Source: Bacteroidota bacterium
GTDB taxonomy: Bacteria; Bacteroidota; Bacteroidia; Sphingobacteriales; Sphingobacteriaceae
Direction: 5' to 3'
Assembly: GCA_025355225.1 (NCBI GenBank)
Contig: JANYAB010000751.1
Location: 1 to 6,834, forward strand
DNA: 6,834 bases
Below are positions 1 to 5,714 of the stretch, one piece after another. Position 1 is the first letter of the stretch; the number at the start of each line of letters is the position of its first letter. The position numbers and the translations under genes are program-made. The notes below the pieces were generated by a model, which saw only the letters and a list, made by a program, of their open reading frames with translations, had not been told where the DNA came from and did no database searches.

Positions 1-220
1 GGCGCGCCGCAACAGCATCCGATTTATCAGACACGGTAATCATGCTCCGGCCCGAAGCTACCGCGCCAGAAGAAACCAATATGACTTCTTTCCCTTGCTT
101 TTTGATAGTTGCTATTTGCTCAACCAAATGGGCAATACGGCCATGGTCGGGCAGGCCGTCCTTTTGGGTAAGAACGTTGGAACCAATTTTGATAACAATG
201 CGCTGGTAATTGTAAGCCAC
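1..220 (-). CDS. proB: Glutamate 5-kinase, second copy, 5' part only (runs off the window)
   Basis: Reading the minus strand from the GTG at 220-218 gives 73 codons of an amino acid kinase N-terminus: KIGSNV (phosphate-binding start of the fold), HLVEQIA, then EVILVSSGAVASGRSM. ProB phosphorylates glutamate to gamma-glutamyl phosphate, the first step of proline synthesis in the cytoplasm. By eye, 61 of 73 residues match the complete proB further right, so the two are paralogous copies facing away from each other. GTG is chosen because an in-frame stop lies nine codons before it, no ATG lies between, and similarity to the other copy begins exactly there. It follows pstB by 77 bp in the same direction, and a perfect inverted repeat lies just before the start. 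The window edge removes the catalytic middle and the PUA domain, so it is not known whether this copy is intact. Confidence 0.88.
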   Translation of the reverse strand, partial: MAYNYQRIVIKIGSNVLTQKDGLPDHGRIAHLVEQIATIKKQGKEVILVSSGAVASGRSMITVSDKSDAVAAR

Positions 221-225
221 AGGTG

Positions 226-253
226 TATTAATATTGAAATGCCAATATTAATA
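226..253 (-). repeat. Perfect 11-bp inverted repeat before the second proB
   Basis: TATTAATATTG (226-236) and its exact reverse complement CAATATTAATA (243-253) flank a 6-nt loop. The repeat ends only 5 nt from the presumed GTG start of the minus-strand proB copy. It lies in the 77-bp pstB-proB gap. It has one G-C pair and no following T-run, so it is a poor intrinsic terminator. An operator, or an RNA hairpin that affects initiation at the GTG, fits the position better, but the function is inferred. The complete proB has no matching repeat in front of it. Confidence 0.55.
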
Positions 254-297
254 AATTATAGTTGATTGGTGGGAATTATGGGAGAATTAATCGAAAA

Positions 298-1059
298 CTA
301 ACTGATAAACCCCTTCACATATTCCTTTGTCAGTTCCTCTTTGGGATTCAGCAGCAACTCTTCGGTAGCGCCGAATTCAATAATCTTACCCATATAAACG
401 AAGATGATATAATCAGACACCCTGCGTGCCTGACGTAATATGTGCGTTACCAGTACAATGGTGTATTTTTCCTTTAGCTTGATAAAAAGATCCTCTATTA
501 TACTGGTAGAAATAGGATCGAGTGCCGACGTGGATTCATCGCCAAGAAGGATCTCCGGCTCAACAGCCAGGCCGCGTGCCAGGCACAAGCGCTGCTGCTG
601 GCCGATAGACAAACGTGTAGCCGGGGCGTGTAAACGATCTTTTACTTCGTTCCATAAGCCGGTAGCTTTCAATTGGGTTTCAACCAGTTCGTCGAGTTCT
701 ATTTTTTTAGGATTGCCATGTAGGCGGGGCCCATAGGCCACATTATCATAAATGGACATAGGTAGGGGATACGGCCTTTGTGAAAGCAAACCCATTTTTT
801 TACGGATGTGCGTTACTTCTACACCAGGGTCATAAATATTTTCACCATCAACCAATACCTTGCCGGTAACCTTTACGTTGGCAGTGTCATCCAACAATCG
901 ATTAAATGATTTTAGCAACGTGGTTTTACCGCAACCGGATGGGCCAATAATAGAAATCACTTTTTTGTTGGGTATGTTGATAGTAATATCATTCAGGATA
1001 AGCTGGTTGCCGATCTGCACATTTAGATGCTGAATACTGATGTGTGGGTTATTCGTCAT
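298..1059 (-). CDS. pstB: PstB-like phosphate ABC transporter ATP-binding protein
   Basis: A 253-aa ABC ATPase of normal PstB length. PstB is the cytoplasmic ATPase of the high-affinity phosphate importer PstSCAB. Visible motifs: Walker A GPSGCGKTT (39-47), followed by the SFNRL stretch typical of PstB; Q-loop Gln94; signature region LSIGQQQRLCLARGLA (150-165); Walker B with Asp174-Glu175; STSALDPIST (176-185), which is the PstB fingerprint; and the H-loop His206. Two core motifs are off consensus: LSIGQ instead of LSGGQ, and DEST instead of DEPT. The reading frame is intact, so this looks like a divergent subfamily rather than decay. No pstS, pstC, pstA or phoU is beside it; a second proB follows 77 bp downstream. 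The ATG at 1059 fits the usual PstB N-terminus. No exact TAnnTTTG promoter was seen upstream. Confidence 0.9.
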   Translation of the reverse strand: MTNNPHISIQHLNVQIGNQLILNDITINIPNKKVISIIGPSGCGKTTLLKSFNRLLDDTANVKVTGKVLVDGENIYDPGVEVTHIRKKMGLLSQRPYPLPMSIYDNVAYGPRLHGNPKKIELDELVETQLKATGLWNEVKDRLHAPATRLSIGQQQRLCLARGLAVEPEILLGDESTSALDPISTSIIEDLFIKLKEKYTIVLVTHILRQARRVSDYIIFVYMGKIIEFGATEELLLNPKEELTKEYVKGFIS

Positions 1060-1135
1060 GATTAAATTTTGTGTTTTGAAAACCGCTTTGAAAGAATGGA
1101 TGACAAAGGAGTACGTGAAGGGGTTTATCAGTTAG
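1058..1135 (+). pseudogene. Inverted remnant of a second pstB (last 11 codons) at the end of a 25-codon ORF
   Basis: Positions 1103-1135 read TKEYVKGFIS then TAG, identical in protein to the end of the intact pstB (298-330 on the other strand). The two DNA copies differ at only 2 of 33 bases, both synonymous (GAA/GAG, TAT/TAC). Similarity continues five bases past the stop with one further change. The match weakens quickly upstream of 1103. An open frame continues back to an ATG at 1058 that shares the palindrome CATG with the start of the minus-strand pstB, so a 25-aa peptide could be encoded, but nothing suggests that it is functional. Best read as the 3' scar of a deleted pstB copy. Confidence 0.75.
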
Positions 1136-1146
1136 TTGTCTGAACC

Positions 1147-1182
1147 GTTGATTTAGTTGATTCTTTTGATTTCGTTGATGGA
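1147..1182 (+). repeat. Imperfect 9-bp tandem repeat, four units
   Basis: Four consecutive 9-mers: GTTGATTTA, GTTGATTCT, TTTGATTTC and GTTGATGGA. They share the core (G/T)TTGAT. The array lies just after the pstB remnant and before the higBA promoter. No protein reading is convincing. Arrays of this kind occur between genes in Sphingobacteriaceae as far as I recall, and no function is known to me. Confidence 0.6.
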
Positions 1183-1266
1183 TTGGCAAAGTAGCATTTC
1201 AGCGGTTGAATAGTACTACGCAACAACCAAATTTGGAATTAGCTGTAATTTTTTATCAAATAAAAA

Positions 1267-1297
1267 TTGTAACCTTACAGGTTACATCGTATATTTG
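1267..1297 (+). promoter_or_regulatory. higBA promoter with overlapping operator palindrome
   Basis: A TATATTTG at 1290-1297 matches the Bacteroidota -7 consensus TAnnTTTG exactly, and a TTG at 1267-1269 stands 20 nt upstream as the -33 element, which is standard spacing. Between them is a perfect inverted repeat, TGTAACC (1268-1274) and GGTTACA (1280-1286), with a 5-nt spacer. HigA-type antitoxins bind such palindromes and repress their own operon, so this site would block RNA polymerase directly. Transcription would start only a few bases before the higB ATG at 1305, giving an almost leaderless mRNA. Promoter and operator roles are inferred from motif and position. Confidence 0.75.
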
Positions 1298-1304
1298 AAT
1301 AATA

Positions 1305-1586
1305 ATGATTGAAAGCATTTCGCATAAAGGGTTGCGGCTTCTTTGGGAGAAAAACGATCCCTCAAAATTGCCTCCTGAACAAATAGATAAAATAAAGCGC
1401 ATTCTGTCAACATTAAATACAATTAAAGAACTTGGACCATTGCGGATGATACCCGGCTATAAATTACACCCATTAAGCGGCAATCTCAAAGGATTTTGGT
1501 CGGTGTGGATTACAGGAAATTACCGGATTTATTTTCGTTTTGAGGACGGCAATGTGCTCGATGTCAATTATGAAGATTATCATTAA
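1305..1586 (+). CDS. higB: HigB-type toxin of a type II toxin-antitoxin system
   Basis: 93 aa, typical RelE/ParE-superfamily HigB (host-inhibition toxin) length. Recognisable block: GYKLHPLSGNLKGFWSVW (51-68), then NYRIYFRFEDGNVLDV (72-87) and the C-terminal YEDYH (89-93), which matches the family's usual DYH ending. Members cleave mRNA on the ribosome; Arg74, Tyr92 and His93 are candidate active-site residues by family comparison. The toxin gene comes first and the antitoxin second, the order characteristic of higBA. The ATG at 1305 is only about 8 bp from the -7 element. The spacing to higA is 13 bp, so the two are co-transcribed. The frame is intact with no missing motif, so the toxin is probably active and held in check by HigA. 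Confidence 0.92.
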   Translation: MIESISHKGLRLLWEKNDPSKLPPEQIDKIKRILSTLNTIKELGPLRMIPGYKLHPLSGNLKGFWSVWITGNYRIYFRFEDGNVLDVNYEDYH

Positions 1587-1599
1587 AGAGAAATAGAAG

Positions 1600-1902
1600 A
1601 TGGAAAGTCAAATGCAGCCTGTACATCCAGGGGCAATCCTGCGGGAGGATATTTTAAAAGAGATGAAATTATCTATTACAAAAGCTGCCGAAAATTTACA
1701 TATCAGCAGGAAACAGCTTTCGGAGATTGTTAATGAAGGTGCAGCAATTTCCGCTGAAATGGCTGTCAGATTAGAAGAAGCTTTTGGTGTAAGCGCTGAG
1801 TTTTGGCTGGATATGCAGAAAAACTACGATATATGGAAAGTTAAACATAGCGGCCGCATTCAAGGTATACATCGGATTGAGCAAATTGGTCATGCATCAT
1901 AA
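1600..1902 (+). CDS. higA: HigA antitoxin, XRE-family helix-turn-helix protein
   Basis: 100 aa, normal for HigA. It opens with VHPGAILREDIL (8-19), the standard HigA start, followed by a helix-turn-helix (about 25-65: SITKAAENLHISRKQLSEIVNE) and the HigA-specific FGVSAEFWLDMQKNYDIW (62-79). The protein neutralises HigB and represses the shared promoter by binding the palindrome at 1268-1286. It lies 13 bp after higB. Its last 20 or so residues, from about HSGRIQG on, are less family-like. Its 3' end overlaps the proB start if proB uses the ATG at 1892; the stop TAA is at 1900-1902. There is no room for a separate terminator or intergenic promoter, so read-through into proB is expected. Confidence 0.92.
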   Translation: MESQMQPVHPGAILREDILKEMKLSITKAAENLHISRKQLSEIVNEGAAISAEMAVRLEEAFGVSAEFWLDMQKNYDIWKVKHSGRIQGIHRIEQIGHAS

Positions 1903-2983
1903 GGTGGCTTTTAATTATCACCGCATCGTTATTAAGATCGGTTCGAATGTTTTCACTCAACCCGACGGACTGCCCGACCTTAATCGTATCGGCCATTTGG
2001 TTGAACAAATAGCAGCAATAAAAAAACAAGGCAGGGAAGTGATCCTGGTTTCCTCCGGGGCTGTAGCCTCTGGCCGCAGCATGATCACCATATCCGAAAA
2101 GTCTGACGCTGTAGCTGTGCGGCAATTACTGGCATCAATTGGCCAGGTGAAACTAATTAATACTTACTCTACCTTATTTGGGGCTTTTGATATGCTGTGT
2201 TCGCAGGTATTGGTAACCAAAGAAGATTTCAGGGACAGGCTGCATTACCTCAACATGCGTAACTGCCTCGATATACTATTGCATTACCAGGTTATACCGG
2301 TTGTGAATGAAAACGATGTGGTATCGGTTACTGAACTGATGTTTACCGACAATGATGAACTGGCCGGCCTGATCGCTTCCATGCTGAACGCACAGGCTTT
2401 GATAGTGCTTACCAATGTGGACGGGATCTATGATGGGGATCCAAAATCACCTGATTCGAAAATAATTGAAGAAGTTGATAGCTCAACGCCTGATTTTTCT
2501 TCATTCATTACGTCGGGGCGTTCTCAATTTGGACGCGGGGGTATGATCACCAAATCAAACATGGCTCAAAAAACGGCCCAATTAGGCATCGCTGTGCATA
2601 TTGCGAACGGGACAAAGGACAATATATTAACGGATTTACTATCAGATAAGGTTCTGCACACCCGGTTTGTTCCCGATAAAACCAAATCGGGCAAAAAGAA
2701 ATGGATAGCCCATGCCGCTAATTATGCCACTGGTGTTGTACAGGTAAACGAGGGCGCTAAAACAGCGCTTACCTCCAGTAAGGCTACCAGTCTTTTGCCG
2801 GTGGGGATTGTCAAAATTATTGATGATTTCAATAAGGGCGAGATCATTAAACTGGTGGATGAACAGCATAAACTGATCGGTCTGGGCATTGCTGAATACA
2901 GCGCAGAAAAGGCCAGGGAAAAAATAGGACAGAAAAACCAGAAACCGCTGGTGCATTATGATTATCTTTATTTGCAGAGCTGA
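1892..2983 (+). CDS. proB: Glutamate 5-kinase, complete copy with PUA domain
   Basis: Phosphorylates L-glutamate with ATP, the committed and usually proline-inhibited step of proline synthesis; cytoplasmic. From the ATG at 1892 it is 363 aa, the usual ProB length. Kinase domain: KIGSNV (15-20), SSGAVASG (54-61), the glutamate-binding VVNENDVVS (137-145) with FTDNDELAG (151-159), LTNVDGIYDGDP (173-184) and the nucleotide-region GRGGMITKSNMA (214-225). A PUA domain follows (about 270-345: KKKWIA, GVVQVNEGAKTAL, SLLPVGI). Three starts are possible: TTG 1877, ATG 1892 and GTG 1904. ATG 1892 overlaps higA by 11 bp. Similarity to the other proB begins exactly at GTG 1904, so GTG may be the ancestral start. 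With no gap before it, transcription probably comes from the higBA promoter. proA follows. Confidence 0.95.
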   Translation: MHHKVAFNYHRIVIKIGSNVFTQPDGLPDLNRIGHLVEQIAAIKKQGREVILVSSGAVASGRSMITISEKSDAVAVRQLLASIGQVKLINTYSTLFGAFDMLCSQVLVTKEDFRDRLHYLNMRNCLDILLHYQVIPVVNENDVVSVTELMFTDNDELAGLIASMLNAQALIVLTNVDGIYDGDPKSPDSKIIEEVDSSTPDFSSFITSGRSQFGRGGMITKSNMAQKTAQLGIAVHIANGTKDNILTDLLSDKVLHTRFVPDKTKSGKKKWIAHAANYATGVVQVNEGAKTALTSSKATSLLPVGIVKIIDDFNKGEIIKLVDEQHKLIGLGIAEYSAEKAREKIGQKNQKPLVHYDYLYLQS

Positions 2984-3024
2984 TGCGAGTTGCAGTAGCA
3001 AATATAAATTGACCTTTAGCCCTT

Positions 3025-3097
3025 AGTCGAAAGTCTTAAGTTCTAAGTAAAAAACAATATTAAACTTTTGACTATCGACTAAAGACTATCGACTTAA
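3025..3097 (+). repeat. Repeat-rich proB-proA spacer: 14-bp tandem repeat and a distant inverted partner
   Basis: Two adjacent 14-mers, GACTATCGACTAAA (3070-3083) and GACTATCGACTTAA (3084-3097), differ at one base. Upstream, AGTCGAAAGTCT (3025-3036) is the reverse complement of AGACTATCGACT (3083-3094) apart from one mismatch, so the RNA could fold into a 12-bp stem with a 46-nt loop. The array ends 8 bp before the proA ATG. It could be a transcription attenuation or mRNA-processing element, or simply a mobile intergenic repeat; the sequence does not decide. No poly-T run marks a terminator. Confidence 0.6.
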
Positions 3098-3105
3098 CAC
3101 AAAAG

Positions 3106-4356
3106 ATGGATTACAAAAATTACTTTGAAAATGCCCTGATCGCCGGCAGGAATATAGTTGATACCGGGGCAGCTACTACCGTTGCCGTACTACGTGAACT
3201 TGCCGAAGAAGCGGTTGCGCAAACCGAACATTTGCTTGCGGAAAATAAAAAAGACCTGGACCGGATGGATCCGGCCGATCCGAAATATGATCGTCTCAAA
3301 CTTACTGAGGCGCGCATACAGGATATTGCAAAGGAAATGAGGAACGTTGCGGGCCTCCCCAACCAGCTGGGGCATACTCTTTCAGAAAAAACGATGCCTA
3401 ATGGTCTTAATATTAGCAAGATAAGCGTGCCTTTGGGCATTGTGGGTGTAATTTACGAAGCCAGGCCAAACGTCACTTTCGATGTGTTTGCACTGTGCTT
3501 TAAAACAGGCAATGTTTGCGTTTTAAAAGGTGGCAGTGATGCCGAATATTCCAACAAGGCTATTATCGCCATTATTCACAACGTGCTTTCAAAATACAAT
3601 ATTGATATAAATGTGGCCATACTGCTGCCTCCGGAGCGTGAAGCAACCGAAGCCCTTTTAAATGCAATTGGTTATATAGATGTGTTGATACCCCGGGGGA
3701 GCCAGCAACTGATTGACCGTGTAAGGCAACAGAGTAAGGTGCCGGTAATTGAAACCGGCGCCGGCATTGTTCATACCTATTTTGACGAGTCCGGCGATTT
3801 GTTAACAGGAGCCGATATTATTTGCAACGCCAAAACGCGCAGGGTAAGTGTATGCAACGCGCTGGATTGTTTGATCATCCATTCATCGCGTTTGGCGGAT
3901 CTGCCGCAATTAGCAGAACCATTGGCCCGTAAACAAGTTGAACTTTATGCTGATAACGATGCTTTTGCTGCATTACAGGGCCGCTACCCTGCAGACCTGC
4001 TTCACCAGGCCAAACCAGAACATTTCGGAACAGAATTTTTGTCCTTAAAAATGTCGATTAAAACAGTAAATACTTTTTCGGGGGCCCTCGATCATATTGC
4101 CCGCTATAGCTCCAAGCACAGCGAGGCGATTATAACTGAAGATGCTGCAAATGCGACTGTTTTCCTCAATAAGGTGGATGCGGCCGCGGTTTATGTAAAT
4201 GCATCAACTGCATTTACGGATGGTGCACAATTTGGTTTAGGTGCCGAAATTGGTATAAGTACTCAAAAATTACATGCCCGGGGCCCAATGGGTCTGCAGG
4301 AACTTACCAGTTATAAATGGCTGGTAAAAGGCGAAGGGCAAGTGCGTAACCCGTGA
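3106..4356 (+). CDS. proA: Glutamate-5-semialdehyde dehydrogenase (gamma-glutamyl phosphate reductase)
   Basis: Second enzyme of proline synthesis: NADPH-dependent reduction of gamma-glutamyl phosphate to glutamate 5-semialdehyde, which cyclises before ProC acts. 416 aa, the normal length. Features: [20 protein letters not shown] (105-124), the typical ProA N-terminal signature; [11 protein letters not shown] (140-150); [10 protein letters not shown] (194-203); [14 protein letters not shown] (214-227); and the catalytic Cys250 in [10 protein letters not shown] (245-254). The motif around the cysteine reads CNALDC where CNALET or similar is common, a mild change. [25 protein letters not shown] and [15 protein letters not shown] complete the family C-terminus. 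It follows proB on the same strand after a 122-bp spacer, the usual proBA order. ProA acts on the unstable ProB product, so a complex with ProB is likely. No proC is in the window. Confidence 0.96.
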   Translation: MDYKNYFENALIAGRNIVDTGAATTVAVLRELAEEAVAQTEHLLAENKKDLDRMDPADPKYDRLKLTEARIQDIAKEMRNVAGLPNQLGHTLSEKTMPNGLNISKISVPLGIVGVIYEARPNVTFDVFALCFKTGNVCVLKGGSDAEYSNKAIIAIIHNVLSKYNIDINVAILLPPEREATEALLNAIGYIDVLIPRGSQQLIDRVRQQSKVPVIETGAGIVHTYFDESGDLLTGADIICNAKTRRVSVCNALDCLIIHSSRLADLPQLAEPLARKQVELYADNDAFAALQGRYPADLLHQAKPEHFGTEFLSLKMSIKTVNTFSGALDHIARYSSKHSEAIITEDAANATVFLNKVDAAAVYVNASTAFTDGAQFGLGAEIGISTQKLHARGPMGLQELTSYKWLVKGEGQVRNP

Positions 4357-4479
4357 TTACTCAATAATAATGCTATAATAATACTTAATAAGTAAGCGAT
4401 AGTTTTTAAAATCACCAACCTTTTTAGATAAAAGCTACGTATAATCCTGTGATCAATTAAACTATACACCATTTTACGA
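4357..4479. other. AT-rich gap between proA and the PAS sensor gene
   Basis: 123 bp, strongly AT-rich. I see no exact TAnnTTTG promoter, no strong hairpin with a T-run and no RNA gene. It must hold the proA 3' end signals and probably the promoter of the sensor gene, but neither can be pointed to. Confidence 0.4.
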
Positions 4480-5316
4480 ATGAGGTTTGGAGCTTTACGT
4501 ACCGCAGTAATTTATATTGCTTTGGCCTTAATTTGGATATTTATCAGCGACAGGGTTCTTTTCTTGATCCACAATACAATTTCTTCCCATTTATATCTTT
4601 GGCTTAATACCGGAAAGGGTTTCCTGCTTGTTATCTTAACCGGGTTTATGGCGTTCAAACTGTTATCCATTCACAAAAAAAACCTAATTGAAAGCCAAAG
4701 GTTATACCACCGTTCTGATGATGAATTGAAAAAACTCGCGAATATCATCACACGGGTAAATAATATGATTGTTATTACCGATAAAAACAGTTTAATAACC
4801 TGGGTTAATAAGGCCGTAGAAGATTGCACCGGATACCAGCTCGAAGAATTATTGGGGTTTACTCCCTCTGTTTTCTTCGCCGGTGTTGAAACTGATAAAG
4901 AAGTGCTGAATTCGATCAAAAATAAAAAAAAAGCCTTAGAATCTTTTTCGGTTGATATTGGTTGTTATACAAAATCCGGAGGTCGTTTTTGGGTCTATGG
5001 GGAATACGCACCATTATTTGATGATAACAATGAGCATACTGGCTATATTGCGATATACAATAATATTTCGTGGCGCAAGGAAAAAGAAGAAGAGATCACC
5101 CGGCAGAATAATAAACTCAAAGAGGTAGCCTGGCTAAGTTCGCACGAGATTCGCCGGCCGCTGGCCAATATTATGGGATTGATCAACCTGATAAAAATTT
5201 CGACAGATATTGAAGAAAAGGCTCAAATTGTAGAGCGCATAAACTGTTCAGCCGAAGAATTGGACAAAACAGTGCATATGATCAATTCAAAAATCCGCGA
5301 TGAAATAAATATCTGA
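4480..5316 (+). CDS. Membrane PAS-domain sensor with a DHp histidine box but no ATPase domain
   Basis: 278 aa. Two membrane helices (about 8-29, with the pattern ALIWIFISDRVL often seen ahead of PAS sensors, and about 45-63) are separated by a short loop. A PAS domain follows (about 85-198: IVITDKNSLITWVNKAVEDCTGYQLEELLG in two stretches, then GYIAIYNNISWRK at its end), and then a coiled region and a histidine-kinase-like dimerisation box, AWLSSHEIRRPLANIMGLIN, with His222 as the candidate phospho-acceptor. The protein ends at 278 with helix 2 (SAEELDKTVHMINSKI) and has no N, G1 or G2 boxes, so it cannot bind ATP by itself. The ending looks natural: the stop follows a complete helix 2, and no kinase-like sequence continues downstream. 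It may be phosphorylated by another kinase or act as a partner or decoy. No response regulator is adjacent. Confidence 0.85.
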   Translation: MRFGALRTAVIYIALALIWIFISDRVLFLIHNTISSHLYLWLNTGKGFLLVILTGFMAFKLLSIHKKNLIESQRLYHRSDDELKKLANIITRVNNMIVITDKNSLITWVNKAVEDCTGYQLEELLGFTPSVFFAGVETDKEVLNSIKNKKKALESFSVDIGCYTKSGGRFWVYGEYAPLFDDNNEHTGYIAIYNNISWRKEKEEEITRQNNKLKEVAWLSSHEIRRPLANIMGLINLIKISTDIEEKAQIVERINCSAEELDKTVHMINSKIRDEINI

Positions 5317-5317
5317 T

Positions 5318-5452
5318 TTATAATTTCTCATATACCATATAACTAATATCTTCGTTAACACTGCGGCTGATTTTATAAGAGCAATAATAATAGCTTATCG
5401 CCGCGTCATAACCTAAATAATCATCGAGCTTGAAAATACGGGTAGCGTTTAA
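5318..5452 (-). pseudogene. Possible C-terminal fragment of an unidentified protein
   Basis: The minus strand is open for 44 codons before a TAA at 5320-5318, between a TAG upstream (5455-5453) and the end of the PAS gene. It reads in part RIFKLDDYLGYDAAISYYYC and then SYKISRSVNEDISYMVYEKL. This has mixed hydrophobic-polar composition, many tyrosines and a plausible codon mix, unlike translated noncoding DNA. There is no start codon near its upstream end, and that end overlaps the first codons of the membrane-protein gene on the plus strand. It could be the 3' scar of a gene cut by a rearrangement, or chance. I do not recognise the family. Confidence 0.35.
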
Positions 5453-5714
5453 CTATTATAAAACTCTATTAAGCGTAAACGTTCCATTTTCGTTTGTTTT
5501 TGGGTACATATTTGGACTTCCAGAATTCCTTCTGTCATTTTGCACCTTCGGATTACTTCTTTCTGCGTTCTACTTCGAGCTATACTATAAGCAGCAGTAT
5601 TACTTTTACTACAATCACGGGCTTTCAAAATTCAAATTAATAGGCCTCTCATTTGTCGGCAATATTCTATTGGCTGCCTCAATTTTAATCGTCATAAAAA
5701 CTTTTCATTTATGA
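5430..5714 (+). CDS. Small three-helix membrane protein coupled to an ABC ATPase
   Basis: 94 aa, hydrophobic, with three likely membrane helices at about 13-30, 33-51 and 70-90. Between helices 2 and 3 is a tyrosine-rich loop (ELYYKQQYYFYYNHGLSKFK, 50-69) that could contact the ATPase. The only early start codon is TTG at 5430, three codons after an in-frame TAA, so the first residues are uncertain. The stop TGA overlaps the ATG of the ABC ATPase (ATGA at 5711-5714), which is strong evidence of translational coupling and a shared function. The likely role is the membrane part of a small ABC system, perhaps acting as a dimer or larger oligomer. The substrate is unknown, and the protein is far shorter than ordinary ABC permeases. 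Confidence 0.75.
   Translation: MKIRVAFNYYKTLLSVNVPFSFVFGYIFGLPEFLLSFCTFGLLLSAFYFELYYKQQYYFYYNHGLSKFKLIGLSFVGNILLAASILIVIKTFHL

Noticed and set aside
440..736. Plus-strand open frame opposite pstB
   Set aside because: Antisense shadow of the intact pstB; the Arg- and Ser-rich translation has no family features.
1227..1236. 10-bp palindrome CCAAATTTGG
   Set aside because: Short, AT-centred and easily due to chance; no partner site or promoter element aligned with it.
2642..3001. Minus-strand open frame opposite the proB PUA region
   Set aside because: Shadow of proB; the plus-strand frame has clear PUA homology.
3061..3070. TAAACTTTTG before proA as a -7 element
   Set aside because: The gap between TA and TTTG is four bases, not two, and no -33 TTTG lies at the right distance.
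4311..4472. Minus-strand ORF of 53 codons from an ATG at 4472 into the end of proA
   Set aside because: Rich in Leu and Ile from AT-rich DNA, overlaps the end of proA antisense, and has no recognisable motif; taken as chance.
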